This document shows, piece after piece, positions 45,658-55,393 of a stretch of DNA of 64,000 bases. This DNA comes from Pseudomonas sp. 10S4. Its GTDB lineage: Bacteria; Pseudomonadota; Gammaproteobacteria; Pseudomonadales; Pseudomonadaceae. The stretch spans positions 4,774,001-4,838,000 of the forward strand of contig NZ_CP133774.1 in assembly GCF_034344865.1 (NCBI RefSeq). Reading direction: 5' to 3'. The notes beneath the pieces were generated by a model. It saw only the letters and a program-made list of their open reading frames with translations, had not been told where the DNA came from and searched no databases. The position numbers and the translations under genes are program-made. Position 1 is the stretch's first letter, and each line of letters begins with the position of its first letter.

Positions 45658-47232
45658 TCAGGCAGCAACGCCCGATTGGGTACGTTCGGCATGTCGGCCA
45701 ATCAGCCCGACGATGCGTCGCGCAGAATCGGCGGCGCTGTTCTGCCAGATGCCGACACCGCCGTGGGCGAGGGCGTCGCTGGCCAGGTAAGTACGGCCCT
45801 GGGGCTCGTTGAGGATCTGGTAGGCGCTCTCGCCAACTTCATCGTTGACGATCCACGGGCCTTTGCTGAAAGGCACCTTGGCCCAGTTGATCGCCACCGG
45901 TTTTTGCAGCTTGGCGCTGTGTCCGGGGTGCAGCAGTTCGACGGCTTGCCGCGAGGAGGCAAACTGTTCGGCGATGGTTTTTTTGCTGAAGGATTGGGCC
46001 GATTCGCTGGTGTTGTAAGCCGCGACCAGAATCCCCTGGGCGCTGTTCAACCGATCGCTCGGATACCACAGACCTTTGACTTCATGATCCAGGTAAGACA
46101 ATCCGCCGTAGATGTTGAAGTCGGTTTCCCAGAAGCGTGGTGACTGCCAGGCCACTTTGTTCGCTTGGTCGCTTTGGGCGCTGAGAATCGCTTGCTTGAA
46201 CGGCGGGCTGAAGTTGCTCGGCAGTTTGGCCAGCAACGGCAGGGGCACCGTGACCACGGCGTAATCGGCGTTCAGGGTTTGGGTCTTGCCGGTCTTGCGA
46301 TCCCGGTAGGTGATGCGGCTGCCGTTTTCGGAAGTCTGGATGTCGCTGACTTCGGCGTTGAAGCGCACCGCATCCTTTAGCTTGTCGTAGAACGCATAGG
46401 GAATCCGGTCCATGCCGCCGACCGGCTGGAACATGGTCGAGGAAAACTCCGGGATTTCATCGAACACCAACGCACCCCAGAGCTTGGGGTTGAGCAGGGT
46501 TTGCAGCTCCAGCGGCGCCCGGGTCACGCCGGTTTGATCGCCGGCACCCGGTACGCGGGTGTAACCCGAGCGTACCGAGCCCTTGTATTGGAAGTCGGCA
46601 TTCAGGTCGCCATAGACCTTGAGGAAGTTCAGCAGCGCCTGGCGGTCATCGACGCTCAAGTCCTGATCGAGGGCTTTGCGGCTGACAGTGCGCGCCAGCA
46701 ATTCGGACAACTGGCCGCGAGTGTCGTTGACTGCCTGGCGCAACTGGAACGCCGGTTTGTTTGGGTCCGGCAAGGCCAGTGCATTGCGACTGCTGTTGAC
46801 CAGCACTTGCAACTCGACGCCCAACTCGCGGCAGTAGCCGAGGATCGTCTGGTGATGGCTGGGAATCCGCGCCGGGCCGGCGTTGAAGAAGTGGCCTTCA
46901 TCGAAGTCGACGGTCTGGCTGACGCCATCGTCGAAATCGACTTTGGTGCCGCGGCGCAGGGTCCAGTTGCGCCCGCCAACCCGCTCGCGGGCTTCCAGAA
47001 TGGTCACTGTAAAACCGGCCTTGCGCAGCTCGTAGGCACTGACCAGGCCGGAAATCCCGGCACCGACCACCACCACGTTTTTACCTTTACCACTGCTGCC
47101 CAGTTGCAGCGGGGTGAAGGTGGCGGCCATTGCCTGAGGGGTGAGTCCCAGCGCGCCGAGGGCGCTGACCGCGGCACTATAGCCGCCGACGGCGGCGATG
47201 CGGGTAATCATTTCTCTGCGGGTGAAAGCCAT
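45658..47232 (-). CDS. Tat-exported flavin monoamine oxidase
   Basis: A 524-residue FAD amine oxidase. The N-terminus carries a twin-arginine signal (MAFTRREMITRIAAVGGYSA...). The FAD-binding motif VVGAGISGLVSAYELRKAG lies near residue 56, followed by ARERVGGRNWTLR. The C-terminal FAD-contact region resembles monoamine/L-amino acid oxidases (GGVGIWQNSAADSARRIVGLI). It should oxidise an amine in the periplasm to an imine/aldehyde with H2O2 formation. It is co-directional with two TonB receptors and an exported RidA. Confidence 0.85.
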   Translation of the reverse strand: MAFTRREMITRIAAVGGYSAAVSALGALGLTPQAMAATFTPLQLGSSGKGKNVVVVGAGISGLVSAYELRKAGFTVTILEARERVGGRNWTLRRGTKVDFDDGVSQTVDFDEGHFFNAGPARIPSHHQTILGYCRELGVELQVLVNSSRNALALPDPNKPAFQLRQAVNDTRGQLSELLARTVSRKALDQDLSVDDRQALLNFLKVYGDLNADFQYKGSVRSGYTRVPGAGDQTGVTRAPLELQTLLNPKLWGALVFDEIPEFSSTMFQPVGGMDRIPYAFYDKLKDAVRFNAEVSDIQTSENGSRITYRDRKTGKTQTLNADYAVVTVPLPLLAKLPSNFSPPFKQAILSAQSDQANKVAWQSPRFWETDFNIYGGLSYLDHEVKGLWYPSDRLNSAQGILVAAYNTSESAQSFSKKTIAEQFASSRQAVELLHPGHSAKLQKPVAINWAKVPFSKGPWIVNDEVGESAYQILNEPQGRTYLASDALAHGGVGIWQNSAADSARRIVGLIGRHAERTQSGVAA

Positions 47233-47276
47233 GGTTTAGCTCCTTGAAGTCATGCCTCGCAAACTGACGCGGACTA

Positions 47277-47325
47277 CCTGTAGGAGCTGCCGAAGGCTCG
47301 GGCCGCGTTCGGCAGCTCCTACGGG
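47277..47325. repeat. REP pair (TAGGAGCTGCCGAAGGCT family)
   Basis: Inverted copies CCTGTAGGAGCTGCCGAAGG and TTCGGCAGCTCCTACGGGG around CTCGGGCCGCG, between the TonB receptor and amine oxidase genes. Confidence 0.85.
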
Positions 47326-47366
47326 GGATTCGCGTCCGTTGAGAGATGCGTCGATGTTTTCGGGGG

Positions 47367-49499
47367 TCAGAGGTCGTAGCGCAGCGACAACAACAGGGTT
47401 CGCGGGTCGTTGATCGAGTAGTAGCGAGCGCCACTGGACGGCACGAAGCCGACCGATTGCGGGTAGGCGCGGTCGAGCAGGTTTTTCACCGCCAGCGTGG
47501 TGGTCCAGTGACCGTCGCTGGAGATGTAGCGGGTGTTGGCGTTCCAGAAGGTTTGTGTCGGAATTTCCTGGATGTCGTCGTTCAGCGCGTTGGCGTAGGA
47601 CTTGGTCTGGAACTGCGCATCGGTGCCCGCCAGCAAGGTGCCGGGCAGCCCGGCCGGGATGGTGTAGTTGAGGCCGACGCTGGCGTTCCAGCGTGGTGAG
47701 AACACCAACTGTTTGCCGTTGGCATCGACACCGGCGCCGCTGGCATTTTCGAAGTCGTCGTACTTGCTTTGCAGGTAGCCGACGTTAGCGGTCAGTTGCA
47801 GGTCGCGGGTCAGTGCGGTCAGGGTTTCCAGCTCGACGCCGTAGGTGTGGGCCCGACCGACGTTGGTCCGCAGGCTCACGCCCAGCGCCGGGTCGTAGGC
47901 GTTGGTTTGCAGGTCCTTGTAGTCGTTGTAGAACAGCGCGACGTTGGCCCGCAGGCGTTGGTCGAAGAAGTCACCCTTGAAGCCGGTTTCCCAGGTGGTC
48001 ACGTCTTCCGGTGAGAACGCTTGTTCGGCAGCGGCCTGGGTCGGCGCACGGTTGTCGTAGCCGCCAGCCTTGAAGCCTTTGGCGACGTAGGCGTACTGAT
48101 TCAGATGCGGGGTCCAGGCGTATTCGAAGCCGATTTTCGGGCTGGTGGACTGCCACGACTTGCTCGACTCGGCAGTGAAGTTGGTCCCGGTGATCTGCCG
48201 ATCGGTGTTGATCGCGTAGTTGGTGTAGTCGAAGTTCTTGTGTTCGCGGGTAAAGCGCAGCCCGGCGATCAGCGACAGCTGTGGCGTGAGTTTGTAACTG
48301 CCCTGGCCATACAGCGCGTAGCTCTCGGTGTTGGTCGTGCTGTATTGGCCCTGGCCGATCACTTGGTTGCGCGCAACCGAATAGGTGAGGTTGTCGCGAT
48401 CGGCTTCGAACTTCTCGCGGTACAGGTACAGGCCGGTGCTGAAGCTGAACTTGTCGTAGTCGCCGTTGAGCTGGAATTCCTGGGTGGCGTAGTCCTGCTT
48501 GTAGGTGATCAGGTTTTGCTGAATCAGGGCTGCCTGCCCCGAGTTGTCATAGTCCACCGGCTGGTTGAACGCCGAATAGGCGGTCACCGATTTGAAGTTC
48601 AGGTGGTCGTTGATCGAATAGATCGCACGCAGTATTGAGCTGCCCTGATCGAGACGGTTCTTCGGGTCGAGGCTGCTGTAGCTCTTGAATTTGTCGAAGT
48701 GGCCGTTGGCATCAAAGGGTGTGTAGCTGGTGGTGTCGCCACGGTCAAAGGTGCCGGCCAGGGTCAGTTGCACATCCCATGGTGAATCGATCGGGTTGAA
48801 GCGCAACTTGCCGCGGTAGGACTGGATATCAACGTTGTTCACATCCTTGTCGCGCGTCGGGTCGGAGACAGTGCCGTCGCGGGTCAGGTGAATGGCTGAA
48901 AAACTCCCGAACAACGCGTTGTCCACCAGCGGGCCGCTGATCAGGAAGCGCTCGTTCTGGGCGTTGTAGTTGCCGGCACCGAGCTCGAAGAAACCACGGG
49001 TTTCCTGGGTCGGGTCGCGGGTGATCACGCGAATCGCGCCGGCGCTGCTGTTGCGTCCGTAGAGCGTGCCTTGGGGGCCGCGCAACACTTCCACGCGCTC
49101 GACGTCGTTGAAGTCGAGCATCGAGGAAATCGCCCGCGGGATGTACAAATCATCGGCGTACACCGCGACGGCGGATTCCTGGATCGGATCGGTCTCGCCG
49201 ATGCCACGAATGCCGTAGGTCTGCGCGCTGTAGGAGATCGACTGACGGCTGAGCGTCAGGTTCGGCACTTGCCCGGAGAGGTCGCGGACGCTTTTGATCT
49301 GCTTGTCTTCAAGGGCTTTTTCGTCGAACGCAGAGATTGCCAGCGGGGTCTTTTGCAAGTCCTCTGCGTGGTGTTCGGCGGTGACTGTTACAACGGGGAG
49401 GGCACCATCCTTGGTGTTTTCTTCGGCGTGGGCCGACAAGCCGAACAGGGCCAGCGATACGGCCAGCGTCAGACGGTTTGCTGTGAAGGTGTTGTGCAT
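47367..49499 (-). CDS. TonB-dependent outer-membrane receptor
   Basis: A 710-residue receptor starting at MHNTFTANRLTLAVSLALFGLSAHAEEN, where the signal peptide begins; the frame is open further upstream to 49712 but without signal features. The plug domain (TPLAISAFDEKALEDKQIKSVRDLSGQVPNLTLSRQ; GPQGTLYGRNSSAGAIRVITRDP) and a barrel follow, ending RTLLLSLRYDL. It is first in the set with the amine oxidase, RidA and second receptor. The 232 bp upstream contain the conserved sulfur-island motif. Receptors of this subfamily include the sulfate-ester receptor SftP of P. putida; the substrate is unknown here. Confidence 0.88.
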   Translation of the reverse strand: MHNTFTANRLTLAVSLALFGLSAHAEENTKDGALPVVTVTAEHHAEDLQKTPLAISAFDEKALEDKQIKSVRDLSGQVPNLTLSRQSISYSAQTYGIRGIGETDPIQESAVAVYADDLYIPRAISSMLDFNDVERVEVLRGPQGTLYGRNSSAGAIRVITRDPTQETRGFFELGAGNYNAQNERFLISGPLVDNALFGSFSAIHLTRDGTVSDPTRDKDVNNVDIQSYRGKLRFNPIDSPWDVQLTLAGTFDRGDTTSYTPFDANGHFDKFKSYSSLDPKNRLDQGSSILRAIYSINDHLNFKSVTAYSAFNQPVDYDNSGQAALIQQNLITYKQDYATQEFQLNGDYDKFSFSTGLYLYREKFEADRDNLTYSVARNQVIGQGQYSTTNTESYALYGQGSYKLTPQLSLIAGLRFTREHKNFDYTNYAINTDRQITGTNFTAESSKSWQSTSPKIGFEYAWTPHLNQYAYVAKGFKAGGYDNRAPTQAAAEQAFSPEDVTTWETGFKGDFFDQRLRANVALFYNDYKDLQTNAYDPALGVSLRTNVGRAHTYGVELETLTALTRDLQLTANVGYLQSKYDDFENASGAGVDANGKQLVFSPRWNASVGLNYTIPAGLPGTLLAGTDAQFQTKSYANALNDDIQEIPTQTFWNANTRYISSDGHWTTTLAVKNLLDRAYPQSVGFVPSSGARYYSINDPRTLLLSLRYDL

Positions 49500-49731
49500 G
49501 GTGAACCCCAGGTGTGTAGATGTTGCGTTGGCGTTGTTATGTTTTTTTTGGGCAAAGCGTTGCCGGGGCCATGATTCGAAAGCCATGGCGGCGGGGGGCT
49601 TGAGCCGGTTTCGGGTTTGGGTGTGGCAGTTGACCGTGGAGTGGTGTCGGCCGGAAAAACGTGCAGTTCCGTGGGCCTCCACCTGGTCAGGGGTCGGTGA
49701 TGGTTGTAACAATATTTGTATAATACGGTGC

Positions 49732-49763
49732 TGTAAAAGTCCGATTAGTTATAAGTTAATTAT
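49732..49763 (-). promoter_or_regulatory. Conserved 32-bp promoter motif, site 1 (TonB/amine oxidase operon)
   Basis: On the minus strand: ATAATTAAC, TTATAAC, then GGACTTTT. It matches the 63.42-kb site at 26 of 32 positions. It lies 232 bp upstream of the TonB receptor start; this 500-bp gap otherwise holds only a REP. A possible -10 (TATTATAC) follows in the same direction. Confidence 0.6.
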
Positions 49764-49827
49764 AAAATATAGGTATTTATTGGCTGTGTAGAGATGCGTA
49801 AAGCTGATGTTGTGAGCGAGAGAGTAT

Positions 49828-49962
49828 TTGTGGCGAGGGAGCTTGCTCCCGCTCGGCTGCGCAGCGGTCGCAATGCGGGTAAATGCGGTGTGCCTGAGGG
49901 AATGTCATAGCAAATTTTGGGGCCGCTTCGCGCCCCAGCGGGGCAAGCTCCCTCGCCACAGG
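49828..49962. repeat. REP pair (GTGGCGAGGGAGCTTGC family)
   Basis: Left TTGTGGCGAGGGAGCTTGCT, right GGGGCAAGCTCCCTCGCCAC, with inner inverted TGCGCAGCGG-type segments. Between two minus-strand operons. Confidence 0.85.
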
Positions 49963-49999
49963 TGCGGGGGAGCTTTCACAATTGTATTTGTGTCTGGTC

Positions 50000-50959
50000 T
50001 TAATACCCGCGCTGTACGTTCGCCAGATTCTCCGGCGCCAACCCGTTAAGGAACCGCTCAAGATTGGCCAGGAAACTGTCGGCAATTTCGTGTCGACTGT
50101 TGCTGGAAATCGCTGAGGTATGCGGCGACAGGCGAACCCTCGGATGAACATAGAGCGGGTGCCCGTCGGGCAGCGGTTCGGGTTCGGTAACGTCCAGCGA
50201 GGCCAGTCCGATCGCTCCGCTGTCCAGCGCCTCAAGCAACGCTCCATGGTCCAGCAAACCACCGCGGGCGATGTTGATTAGGTGCAGGCCAGGCTTGGCA
50301 CTGGCGAGCACCGCGCTGTTGACGATATGCCGTGTCGCACTGGTCAGTGGCGCCGCCAGCACCAAGTGATCGGCGCGGGCAAACAGATCATGGATATCCC
50401 GCGCGGCCTCGACACCTTCAACCTCGAATGGCGTCTGACTCTGACGCAACGCCAGCACGTTGATGCCCAGTGCGTGGGCCTTGGCCGCCAGGCTGCGGCC
50501 AATCGCGCCGAAGCCAAGAATCCCCAGCGTAGTGCCCTTCAGCGGTGTCAGTGCTGTGAAGTTCCATTGCGCGTCATGTACCCAAATGTCCGGCAGGCGC
50601 TTGGCGGCGGCGAAGATCGCCGCCAGGGCGAATTCGGCGATATTCTCAGCGGCGCTACCTCGGGACGTACTCACCGGCGGGCCGTTGAACAGCCATTGGG
50701 GGTAGAAGTCGATGCCGGAAGACACCACCTGAATCCACTTCAACCCATAAGGCCAACCCGGTGGAGGCGTGTTTGGCGCCAGATAGCCGCGCACATTGAT
50801 CGGCCGCGCCAGCAGAATACTGACCTCAGTCGGCAGGTCGCTGGGCACGCCGGCCGGCACGCCAATCACTTGGGCGTCGGGGTGCGATTGCGTGAGGCGT
50901 TGGCGGATCACCTCGTTGAAGTCTTCATCCAGTTGGCTGGCAATCACAAGCTGGCTCAT
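50000..50959 (-). CDS. D-isomer-specific 2-hydroxyacid dehydrogenase
   Basis: A 319-residue NAD(P)-dependent dehydrogenase with LGILGFGAIGRSLAAKA (nucleotide-binding motif), DHLVLAAPLTSATRHIVN and a catalytic His near the C-terminus (LSPHTSA). It starts at MSQLVIASQ (50959), overlapping the flavoprotein gene by 4 bp, so it is co-transcribed with it. Substrate unknown; likely a small 2-hydroxy acid. Confidence 0.85.
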   Translation of the reverse strand: MSQLVIASQLDEDFNEVIRQRLTQSHPDAQVIGVPAGVPSDLPTEVSILLARPINVRGYLAPNTPPPGWPYGLKWIQVVSSGIDFYPQWLFNGPPVSTSRGSAAENIAEFALAAIFAAAKRLPDIWVHDAQWNFTALTPLKGTTLGILGFGAIGRSLAAKAHALGINVLALRQSQTPFEVEGVEAARDIHDLFARADHLVLAAPLTSATRHIVNSAVLASAKPGLHLINIARGGLLDHGALLEALDSGAIGLASLDVTEPEPLPDGHPLYVHPRVRLSPHTSAISSNSRHEIADSFLANLERFLNGLAPENLANVQRGY

Positions 50960-52143
50960 GGGCGTTCCTTTTGCTGGCGCTGGGCGAAAACAGCTTTGCC
51001 GACGCCTTGCAGCACGGCATCGTTTTGCGGTGTGTGAACGCGACTGCACAGTACATCGCGGTAATGCCGTTGCAGTGGATTGTGGCGTGACAGGCCGGGG
51101 TTACCGGACGCTTCAATGGCCAGCTCGACGGCGCGAATGGCGTTGCCGGTCACCAGGTATTTCAGTTGCGCAGCATGACTCGCCGGCGTGCGTCCCTCGG
51201 CTGCGGTATCCAGCAGGCTACGGTTGGCGAACAACAGCGTGTCGATGTGCCCGACGGTTTCCTGAAAGCGCGGCAGGGTCGACAGCGCTGCGCCGAGGTT
51301 GGACGGTTTGCGTTGTTCCAGCCAGCCTACAAACCATTCTCGCGCGGCTTGTGCAACGCCGTCGTAGACCGATGAAAGCAACACCGACATCCACAGAAAA
51401 CCATCGCCATCGAGCTCGGGTTGCGGCGCGCTCCAGGGGCTGACACTGACCGCGTGATCCAGCGGCACCAGCACGTTGTCGAACACCACTTCATGGCTGC
51501 ACGTCGCGCGCATGCCGAGGTGGTCCCAATCTTCGATGATGCTGATGCCGGGCGTGTCCTTGTGCACCAGCCAGGCGCCGACCAGCGGGTCTTCATCGGT
51601 ACTGCGCGCCCAGACGCTGAACCAGGTCAGGCCATGACTGCCGGTGGAGTAGATTTTTCGGCCGCTGATCCGCCAACCCGCCGCAGTGCGCCGGGCGACA
51701 GTCGCCGGCAAACCGCCACGGGCCGGGGTGCCGAGGTCAGGCTCGACCCGCAGGGCGTTGATCAACGCGCCTTGCTCGACGGCGTCTTGCGCCACTTGCA
51801 GGCGTAGCGCTTCAGGCCAGTTTTTACTGTCTTGCAGGCGTGTGTGCTGGAGGTACTGCATCACCAGAATCAACGCGGTCGACGGTTCCCCCTTGGCGAT
51901 GGCGTTGATCGCCTTGCGGGCCTGAACCAGACTCGCGCCGCCACCGCCGAGGGCTTTGGGCACCGTCAGTGCGACCAGACCGTGCTCATGCAGCAGCTTG
52001 AAGTTGTCATGGGGGAAGGCACCGCTTTCGTCATACCGGTGCGCCGTGGTGCCGAGTTGCGCGCCGATGGTTTCCAGCAGTGCTTCGAAATTGGCCGCTT
52101 CGACTGAACGCAGCAAGGGCGGGTGTTGAGAAGAAAGACTCAT
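50956..52143 (-). CDS. Acyl-CoA dehydrogenase-fold flavoprotein (SfnB/DszC-like)
   Basis: A 395-residue flavoprotein with the acyl-CoA dehydrogenase N-terminal, middle and C-terminal domains, including ALGGGGASLVQARKAINAIAKGEPSTALIL. It lacks the clear active-site glutamate loop of true fatty acyl-CoA dehydrogenases and resembles the sulfur-acquisition oxidoreductases SfnB and DszC. Given its neighbours (sulfonate binding protein, FMN monooxygenase) it probably acts on an organosulfur compound. Its end overlaps the next gene by 4 bp. Low confidence in the subfamily name. Confidence 0.75.
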   Translation of the reverse strand: MSLSSQHPPLLRSVEAANFEALLETIGAQLGTTAHRYDESGAFPHDNFKLLHEHGLVALTVPKALGGGGASLVQARKAINAIAKGEPSTALILVMQYLQHTRLQDSKNWPEALRLQVAQDAVEQGALINALRVEPDLGTPARGGLPATVARRTAAGWRISGRKIYSTGSHGLTWFSVWARSTDEDPLVGAWLVHKDTPGISIIEDWDHLGMRATCSHEVVFDNVLVPLDHAVSVSPWSAPQPELDGDGFLWMSVLLSSVYDGVAQAAREWFVGWLEQRKPSNLGAALSTLPRFQETVGHIDTLLFANRSLLDTAAEGRTPASHAAQLKYLVTGNAIRAVELAIEASGNPGLSRHNPLQRHYRDVLCSRVHTPQNDAVLQGVGKAVFAQRQQKERP

Positions 52144-52198
52144 GGTGAATTCACTCGATCAGAAGGTAAGAGCCAAGAGGTGTGCCAACGCAATCAAC

Positions 52199-52320
52199 TG
52201 TGGCGAGGGAGCTTGCTCCCGCTGGGTCGCGAAGCGGCCCCCTGCATTCTCCCGTCATACCGGGGCGCCTGGATTTACGACTGCTTCGCAGCCGAGCGGG
52301 AGCAAGCTCCTCGCCACAGG
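52199..52320. repeat. REP pair (GTGGCGAGGGAGCTTGC family)
   Basis: Left CTGTGGCGAGGGAGCTTGCT, right GGGAGCAAGCTCCTCGCCAC (one C missing versus other copies), between the acyl-CoA-dehydrogenase-like gene and the binding protein. Confidence 0.85.
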
Positions 52321-52328
52321 GATCCAGT

Positions 52329-53339
52329 TCATAGCGGCAATAGTCGGAAGTTTTTGTCCCACAACGGACTGACATCCAGCCGCTCAGTCAAAACCCCCGC
52401 ATCGAAGAACAAATCCGCAACCTCCTGCTGCGAGGCAATCGCCTGGTCGTCCACTTCGAGGACTTTCCACGGCTGGCTGCGGCTGTTGTACATGTCGAGA
52501 AACACCGCTTTGTCGACACCCAACAATTGCGCCGATTTGGCAGCCCAAGGTTCGGGGTTGTTGTTGATCCACTCCAGCGTGCGCGCCGTGCGCTGCAAGT
52601 AGTCCTGAATCGCCTGTTTGCGCAGCGGGTCTTCGAGGGCGGCGGGGCGCGCGGCCATCAAGTAGTTGCCGGACAAATAACCCTCAGCGGTTTTCAAGAC
52701 CCGGGCGCCGCTGCGGAATTTCGCCAACTGGATAAACACCCCGTAAATCACCCACGCATCGAGCTGGCCGCTCTGGAAGGCACTGAAACCGTCCTGCGGC
52801 GTCAGTGCCACCGCAGTGATGTCCTTCATGGTCAGGCCCTGTTCCTTCAAGGCCTTGATCAGAAAATAGTGCGAGGTGGTGGAGCGCACATAACCGACCC
52901 GTTTGCCGCGCAACTGCTCGACGGATTCGATGGTTGAGTCCTTTGGAATCAGGAACACCTGATTGTTCACATCGCCCTGAATCACAGCGATCAGTCGTGG
53001 CTGGCGATGGCTCTGGATCGAGAAAATCGGCGGGATCTCGCTCATGGAGCCGATGTCCAGGCTGCCCGAAGCCAGCGCTTCGACGATCAGGTTGCCGCCG
53101 GCAAATTCCGCATAGTCGACTTTGTAAGGGCGGTTGGATGTGCCGGCGTCGTCGGTGAAATACGATTCCTGGCCGCGGTAGGTGGCGACCCCCAAGGTCA
53201 GGTCCGACAGTTGAGTGTTTTGCGCGAACGCGCGCGAGGTCAATCCGAGAGAGGAAAGCCCCAGCGCCCCGACGGCAATCGAACTGGCCGTCAGAAAGCC
53301 GCGACGATTGAACTGCCCCTGGGTGATGTTTTTCGTCAT
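52329..53339 (-). CDS. Sulfonate-type ABC substrate-binding protein, Tat signal
   Basis: A 336-residue binding protein. A twin-arginine type signal (FNRRGFLTASSIAVGALGLSSLGLTSRAFAQ) precedes the nitrate/sulfonate-binding fold (DYAEFAGGNLIVEALASGSLDIGSMSEIP). Tat export of such a binding protein is less usual. Third in a minus-strand run after the FMN monooxygenase and peroxiredoxin-like genes, though the intervening gap is short (12 bp). Confidence 0.85.
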   Translation of the reverse strand: MTKNITQGQFNRRGFLTASSIAVGALGLSSLGLTSRAFAQNTQLSDLTLGVATYRGQESYFTDDAGTSNRPYKVDYAEFAGGNLIVEALASGSLDIGSMSEIPPIFSIQSHRQPRLIAVIQGDVNNQVFLIPKDSTIESVEQLRGKRVGYVRSTTSHYFLIKALKEQGLTMKDITAVALTPQDGFSAFQSGQLDAWVIYGVFIQLAKFRSGARVLKTAEGYLSGNYLMAARPAALEDPLRKQAIQDYLQRTARTLEWINNNPEPWAAKSAQLLGVDKAVFLDMYNSRSQPWKVLEVDDQAIASQQEVADLFFDAGVLTERLDVSPLWDKNFRLLPL

Positions 53340-53351
53340 GGTCAGGCTCTT

Positions 53352-54035
53352 TCAGATAGCGAGTTGTAAGGGCGTTTGCCCGAGCAGTTGTTCAACAGCG
53401 CGCAACACCGGGTCGGCTTCGGTGCGCACCAGCCAGTCCGGGCTGACCTCGGCGAAAGCCACGGTGCCGTCCCGAGCGATGACTACTAACGTCGGCTGCG
53501 GCAATTCCCAGGTGCCAGTGCCGGTGGTTTCGCCGATGCCATTGCCCTTGGCCAGTGAGGCATTGCGCGAGGCTTCATCGAAGCTGTAGAGAATGCCCAG
53601 GCGCCGGCCGAGTTGATTGTCCGGGTCGCTGGCAACCTGAAGTTCGAGGTTGTGCCGGGTCTTGATTTCTATCAGACGCTCCGGCACTTGCGGACTGACC
53701 GCTACCAACGGAACCCCGAGCGCGTGCAGTTGCGGATAGAGCCGACGCTGATAATAGGGCAGGGCGATGTTGCAGGCCGGGCAGCCGGCGAAGCGGAAGA
53801 AAATCAGCACGGCCGGACCGTTGGCGAGCAATTCGTCACGGCTCAGGCTGCCACCTTCGACCTTTAACAATGTGAAGGGCTCGAGCGAATCACCGGCATT
53901 GACGAAGTCCTCGACCCGAGCTTCATTTACCAGGCGTTGACGCTGATCGATGTTGACTTGCAGGGCTGCTGGTTCCCAAGTTGCCAGGCGTTGCGCGTGC
54001 AAGTCCGCGAGCAAGCTGTTCAGGGATTCGCTCAT
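53352..54035 (-). CDS. Peroxiredoxin-like (AhpC/TSA) protein
   Basis: A 227-residue thioredoxin-fold protein. A CxxC-type motif ([15 protein letters not shown]) lies near residue 96. The sequence shows '[33 protein letters not shown]' as in AhpC/TSA proteins. It may protect against peroxide made by the adjacent flavin oxygenases. It overlaps the monooxygenase gene by 4 bp and precedes the binding protein by 12 bp. Confidence 0.8.
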   Translation of the reverse strand: MSESLNSLLADLHAQRLATWEPAALQVNIDQRQRLVNEARVEDFVNAGDSLEPFTLLKVEGGSLSRDELLANGPAVLIFFRFAGCPACNIALPYYQRRLYPQLHALGVPLVAVSPQVPERLIEIKTRHNLELQVASDPDNQLGRRLGILYSFDEASRNASLAKGNGIGETTGTGTWELPQPTLVVIARDGTVAFAEVSPDWLVRTEADPVLRAVEQLLGQTPLQLAI

Positions 54036-55378
54036 GCCAGCGCCTCGCTTTTTTCCTGAGTTTGTGTGGTCGCGTGACGGTTGGCGGGAACGTCGAGGCC
54101 GAGGTTGTCGCGCAGGGTGTTGCCGCTGTACTCGTCACGAAACAGCCCCCGCTGTTGCAGCACCGGCACCACCAGTTCAGTGAAATATTGCAGGCCATCG
54201 GGTAACAGTGAATTGATGATGAAACCATCGGCGGCGCCGGCTTCGAACCAGGTCTGAAGGGCGTCGGCGACCTGTTCGGGTGTGCCGACGAAATCGCGCC
54301 GTGGCCGCGAGAAGCGCAGGGCGACCTGACGCAGGGTCAGGCCTTCGTCCTTGGCCAATTGTTTGATCCGGTCCGACCCACCTTTCTGACTGTTGGACCC
54401 CAAATCACCCAGCTCGGGGAACGGTGCATCCAATGGGTACTGGCTGAAATCATGGTCGTTGAATGGCCGGCCGAGGGCGACAATCGCATCCTCGATGCTC
54501 ACCAGTTCCACCGCTTGCTGATAGCGGCTTTCAACTTCCGCTTCATCGCGGCCAACGATCGGGCGGATGCCCGGCAGGATCGACAGCTTCCGGGCGTCCC
54601 GGCCAAAGCCGCTGGCGCGTTGTTTCAGGTCTTGATAGTAGGCGCGGGCTTCGTCGAAGGTTTCGGGGCTGACGAAAATCGCATCGGAGTTTTCAGCAGC
54701 GAAATTGCGACCGGCCTCCGAGGTGCCGGCCTGGAAAATCACCGGCTGACCTTGCTGCGAGCGGGCGATGTTGAGCGGGCCTTTCACCGAGAAAAATTCA
54801 CCCTTGTGTTCCAGCGCATGCAATTTGCCGGGGGTGAAAAACTCGCCGCTTTGCTTGTTGTAAGCGAAGGCATCGTCTTCCCAGGAATCCCACAAACCCT
54901 TGACCACATTCAGATGCTCCTTGGCGATGCGGTAGCGCACGGCGTGGGGCGGGTGCTCGGCCTTGCCGAAATTATCGGCGGTGCCGCTGAGCCAGGAAGT
55001 CACCACGTTCCAGCCGGCGCGCCCACCGCTGATGTGGTCCAGCGAGGCGAACTGACGGGCGACCTGGAACGGTTCGGTGTAGCTGACGGTGACGGTCGCC
55101 ACCAGGCCGATATGGCGGGTGGTCGCGGCCAGTGCCGAAAGGATGGTCAGTGGCTCGAAGCGGTTGAGGTAATGCGGGCTCGACTTCTCGTGGATGTGCA
55201 GGCTGTCAGCGATAAACACGAAGTCGAACTTCGCCCCTTCGGCCAGTTGGGTCTGCTGCTTATAAAAGTCGAAGTTCACGCTGGCGTTGGCCAGGGCCTG
55301 CGGGTGGCGCCATTCGCCCCAGCCATGGCCGACGCCATGGACCATCGCACCGAATTTCAGTTGGCGTTGTTTGCTCAT
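54032..55378 (-). CDS. NtaA/SnaA/DmoA-type FMN-dependent monooxygenase
   Basis: A 448-residue luciferase-fold monooxygenase. The N-terminus [49 protein letters not shown] is typical of the NtaA/DmoA/SnaA group, which use FMNH2 to oxidise chelates, DMS or desulfurise thiophenes. Co-directional with two binding proteins, so it probably cleaves a C-S bond of an imported organosulfur compound. The reductase partner is not in the window. It overlaps the peroxiredoxin-like gene by 4 bp. Confidence 0.85.
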   Translation of the reverse strand: MSKQRQLKFGAMVHGVGHGWGEWRHPQALANASVNFDFYKQQTQLAEGAKFDFVFIADSLHIHEKSSPHYLNRFEPLTILSALAATTRHIGLVATVTVSYTEPFQVARQFASLDHISGGRAGWNVVTSWLSGTADNFGKAEHPPHAVRYRIAKEHLNVVKGLWDSWEDDAFAYNKQSGEFFTPGKLHALEHKGEFFSVKGPLNIARSQQGQPVIFQAGTSEAGRNFAAENSDAIFVSPETFDEARAYYQDLKQRASGFGRDARKLSILPGIRPIVGRDEAEVESRYQQAVELVSIEDAIVALGRPFNDHDFSQYPLDAPFPELGDLGSNSQKGGSDRIKQLAKDEGLTLRQVALRFSRPRRDFVGTPEQVADALQTWFEAGAADGFIINSLLPDGLQYFTELVVPVLQQRGLFRDEYSGNTLRDNLGLDVPANRHATTQTQEKSEALA

Positions 55379-55393
55379 GGTTCTACTCCTGAA

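Noticed and set aside
49500..49712. N-terminal extension of the second TonB receptor to 49712
   Set aside because: The signal peptide begins at the ATG at 49499; the upstream codons show no secretion features and overlap the promoter region.
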